Below are positions 12,387-14,149 of a stretch of DNA of 14,149 nt, in pieces. The position numbers and the translations under genes were made by a program. The notes beneath the pieces were generated by a model. The model did no database searches and was not told the origin of the DNA. It saw only the letters and a list, made by a program, of their open reading frames with translations. How positions within the stretch are numbered: position 1 is the first letter of the stretch; the number at the start of each line of letters is the position of its first letter. The stretch comes from JBFJWU01 sp041623475 [NCBI: bacterium]. Its GTDB lineage: Bacteria; J088. The stretch covers positions 1-14,149 of the forward strand of contig JBFJWU010000048.1 of assembly GCA_041623475.1 (NCBI GenBank), in the 5' to 3' direction.

Positions 12387-13933
12387 ATGCATTACCGGCC
12401 GGTCCCTGGACTTCAAAGCGAAAATTCCGGGCACCACTTGCCGGCCCGGACGTTGATCACCAGTTTGTGATCGTCGGCGCAGGATTTGGTGGTATGGGCG
12501 CGGCCATACAACTGAACCGGATGGGCATCGACGACATCCTGATTATCGACAGGGCGGATGACCTGGGCGGAACCTGGCACCTGAACACCTACCCGGGCCT
12601 GGCCGTGGATATTGCCTCGACGACCTACTCTTATTCATTTGAGCCGAATCCATACTGGACCCAGCTATATGCGCCGGGACCGGAACTGAAGTCCTATGCC
12701 AACCACGTCGCCCGAAAATATGACCTGAACAGGTACATGCGGTTTAACGCTGATGTCCACCAGGCGCGCTACGACGAGGCAAACAAAATGTGGCGGATGA
12801 GAGTCAAAGGTATGAAGCCCTTTACCGCCCGGGTCCTGATCCTGGCAACAGGTTTCCTGTCCCAACCGAAACGACCGGACATCCCGGGACTGGACTCGTT
12901 CGCCGGCAAAGTCATCCATACGGCACGCTGGGATCATGACTACGACCTGACCGGCAAACGCGCGGCCGTCATCGGAACCGGTGCAACTTCGGTCCAGCTG
13001 CTGCCCGAAATTGCGCCAAAACTGGAGCACCTGGATGTATACCAGCGTACGCCGATCTGGGTTGCCCCCAAAGTAAATCCGGAGATTCCCAAAGCGGTTC
13101 GCAAGTTGTTCGCCCGGGCACCCATTACCCAGCGCCTGGCGCGGTATGCCAGTTCGACGGTATTGGAGTTTGCGATGGTATCATCGGCACTGCACAACAA
13201 GGAATTCCCGGGCCTGGCGAAGTCCATGGAACGGATGTGTACGCGGCACCTGCACCGACAGGTCAAGGACCCGGTCCTGCGGCAGAAGTTGACGCCAACC
13301 TACACATTCGGCTGCAAACGGCCGACGTTTTCCAATGACTATTTCAAAGTCTTTACCCGGCCGAATGTTGACCTGGTTACCGATGGCATCGATCGCATCG
13401 AGCCCGATGGAATTGTCGACAGCAATGGCAGGAAACGAAACATCGATACGTTGATCCTGGCAACCGGGTACAAGGTCTGGGAAAAAGGCAACTTCCCTGC
13501 ATTCGAAGTCCGTGGCCGCGACGGCGTCGACATGCGTGAATTCTGGGACAAAAACACCTATCAATCGTACGAAGGTATTTCTGTTGCCGGATTCCCGAAC
13601 CTGTTCTACCTGGCCAGTCCTTATGGATTCACCGGTTTGTCATATTTCTTTACGATCGAGGGCCAGATGAAGCACATGGAGCGGTGCCTGGGTGAACTGA
13701 ACCGCCAGAAGGCCTGCGAATTCGAGGTCAAACAAACGGCCCAGGAGCGTTTCGTCAAAAACATGCGCAGCAAGATGGGCAGTTCAGTGGTTTTTTCCGG
13801 AAATTGCGCAACCTCCAACAGTTACTATTTCAACCAGCACGGCGACAGCACCCTGCTGCGCCCCACCCCAACCCCATTGGCCCTGTGGAGCACCAGCCAC
13901 TTCCCGCTGAAGGATTATCGATTTTCGGGTTAA
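12383..13933 (+). CDS. Flavin-containing / Baeyer-Villiger-type monooxygenase
   Basis: ATG at 12383 overlaps the tetR stop (ATGA) and has GGAGG at 12371-12375. The 516-residue enzyme has an FAD dinucleotide fold, VIVGAGFGGMGAA (29-41). GGTWHLNTYPG (62-72) with Asp76 follows, as in Baeyer-Villiger monooxygenases. The family fingerprint F-x-G-x-x-x-H-T-x-x-W is present as FAGKVIHTARW (173-183), followed by Asp-His rather than the commonest Pro. The NADPH-binding fold is VIGTGATSVQ (196-205), and LILATGY marks the second ATG-type motif near residue 355. Such enzymes insert oxygen into ketones or oxidise N/S atoms using NADPH and O2. The substrate cannot be predicted. The length is normal for the family and no truncation is seen. 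Expression should follow the TetR operator. Confidence 0.92.
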   Translation: MNALPAGPWTSKRKFRAPLAGPDVDHQFVIVGAGFGGMGAAIQLNRMGIDDILIIDRADDLGGTWHLNTYPGLAVDIASTTYSYSFEPNPYWTQLYAPGPELKSYANHVARKYDLNRYMRFNADVHQARYDEANKMWRMRVKGMKPFTARVLILATGFLSQPKRPDIPGLDSFAGKVIHTARWDHDYDLTGKRAAVIGTGATSVQLLPEIAPKLEHLDVYQRTPIWVAPKVNPEIPKAVRKLFARAPITQRLARYASSTVLEFAMVSSALHNKEFPGLAKSMERMCTRHLHRQVKDPVLRQKLTPTYTFGCKRPTFSNDYFKVFTRPNVDLVTDGIDRIEPDGIVDSNGRKRNIDTLILATGYKVWEKGNFPAFEVRGRDGVDMREFWDKNTYQSYEGISVAGFPNLFYLASPYGFTGLSYFFTIEGQMKHMERCLGELNRQKACEFEVKQTAQERFVKNMRSKMGSSVVFSGNCATSNSYYFNQHGDSTLLRPTPTPLALWSTSHFPLKDYRFSG

Positions 13934-14026
13934 TACCGTGGGCAATACTTCCGGAATCGCCGGCGCAGACAGCAAATGCGAAGCGCACAGTCCCCAAAAC
14001 TTCGGGTCACGTCATGCGTGGTTAGA

Positions 14027-14104
14027 TGCAGCAGTTCGCGCCGCAGCGCGCCCGCAGCAATAGCAGCGCTATTGCGAGGACAGCGCCAGCCGTGAACTGC
14101 GGCA
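14027..14104. repeat. Structured repeat element R3
   Basis: The core CAATAGC-AGC-GCTATTG hairpin (14058-14074) followed by CGAGGACAGCGCC matches the core of R2 (7566-7602). Outer arms GCAGTTCGCG (14031-14040) and CGTGAACTGC (14091-14100) are inverted with one wobble or mismatch. They extend by TGC/GCA across one mismatch to 14027 and 14104. The arms differ in sequence from those of R2, but the layout is the same. It lies about 95 bp after the monooxygenase stop; the rest of 13934-14149 holds no gene I can support. Confidence 0.7.
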
Positions 14105-14149
14105 GATGGCCGCGCAGGGCGCGACCGGAGCCACTCCGCCAAACGCGAA

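Overview
The window reads as chromosomal DNA of a Gram-negative bacterium, with GC content high but not extreme. It has two outer-membrane Omp85 barrels, a lipoprotein with a lipobox, and heptose/undecaprenyl-linked glycan genes. Alongside these is a DivIVA-type coiled-coil protein next to a DUF167 (YggU) gene, a neighbourhood common in deltaproteobacterial lineages (Desulfuromonadota, Myxococcota and relatives). A deltaproteobacterial-type organism is my best guess; this is inference from gene content, not a database match.

Left end (1-684): the first 30 codons of carA run off the left edge on the minus strand behind a perfect TATAAT box. About 500 bp without protein genes follow. This stretch holds a two-copy direct repeat (offset 194 bp) made of tRNA fragments, a GC-rich hairpin and a duplicated tRNA promoter, and it ends in an intact tRNA-Arg(CCG).

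710-7341: a minus-strand pair (WecG/TagA/CpsF glycosyltransferase, then a short DnaA/Hda-like P-loop protein) diverges across only 24 bp from a plus-strand cluster. The cluster encodes a polyprenyl-phosphate sugar phosphotransferase, a free-standing cyclic-nucleotide-binding domain, a heptose-1-phosphate adenylyltransferase and two tandem, paralogous single-POTRA Omp85 proteins. Together these look like genes for starting, decorating and exporting a surface glycan, plus envelope biogenesis.

7342-11471: two tandem ~115-bp structured repeats (a third, related copy is at the right end) separate the plus cluster from a minus-strand block. That block contains a pentapeptide-repeat protein with an unrecognised C-terminal domain, a large acidic lipoprotein of unknown function with a clear sigma-70 promoter and terminator, DUF167 and the DivIVA-like protein.

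11472-11735: the divergent intergenic region between divIVA and a tetR gene holds five DnaA-box-like 9-mers in about 120 bp beside an AT-rich stretch. This is a candidate replication origin or DnaA-regulated region. It is followed by a perfect 30-bp palindrome that should be the TetR operator.

11736-14149: tetR and a Baeyer-Villiger-type flavin monooxygenase overlap by ATGA and form an autoregulated oxidative operon. The right end is a non-coding region with the third structured repeat.

The most interesting items are the DnaA-box cluster, the tRNA-shard repeat, the structured repeat family, and the DnaA-like ATPase that lacks a Walker B motif.
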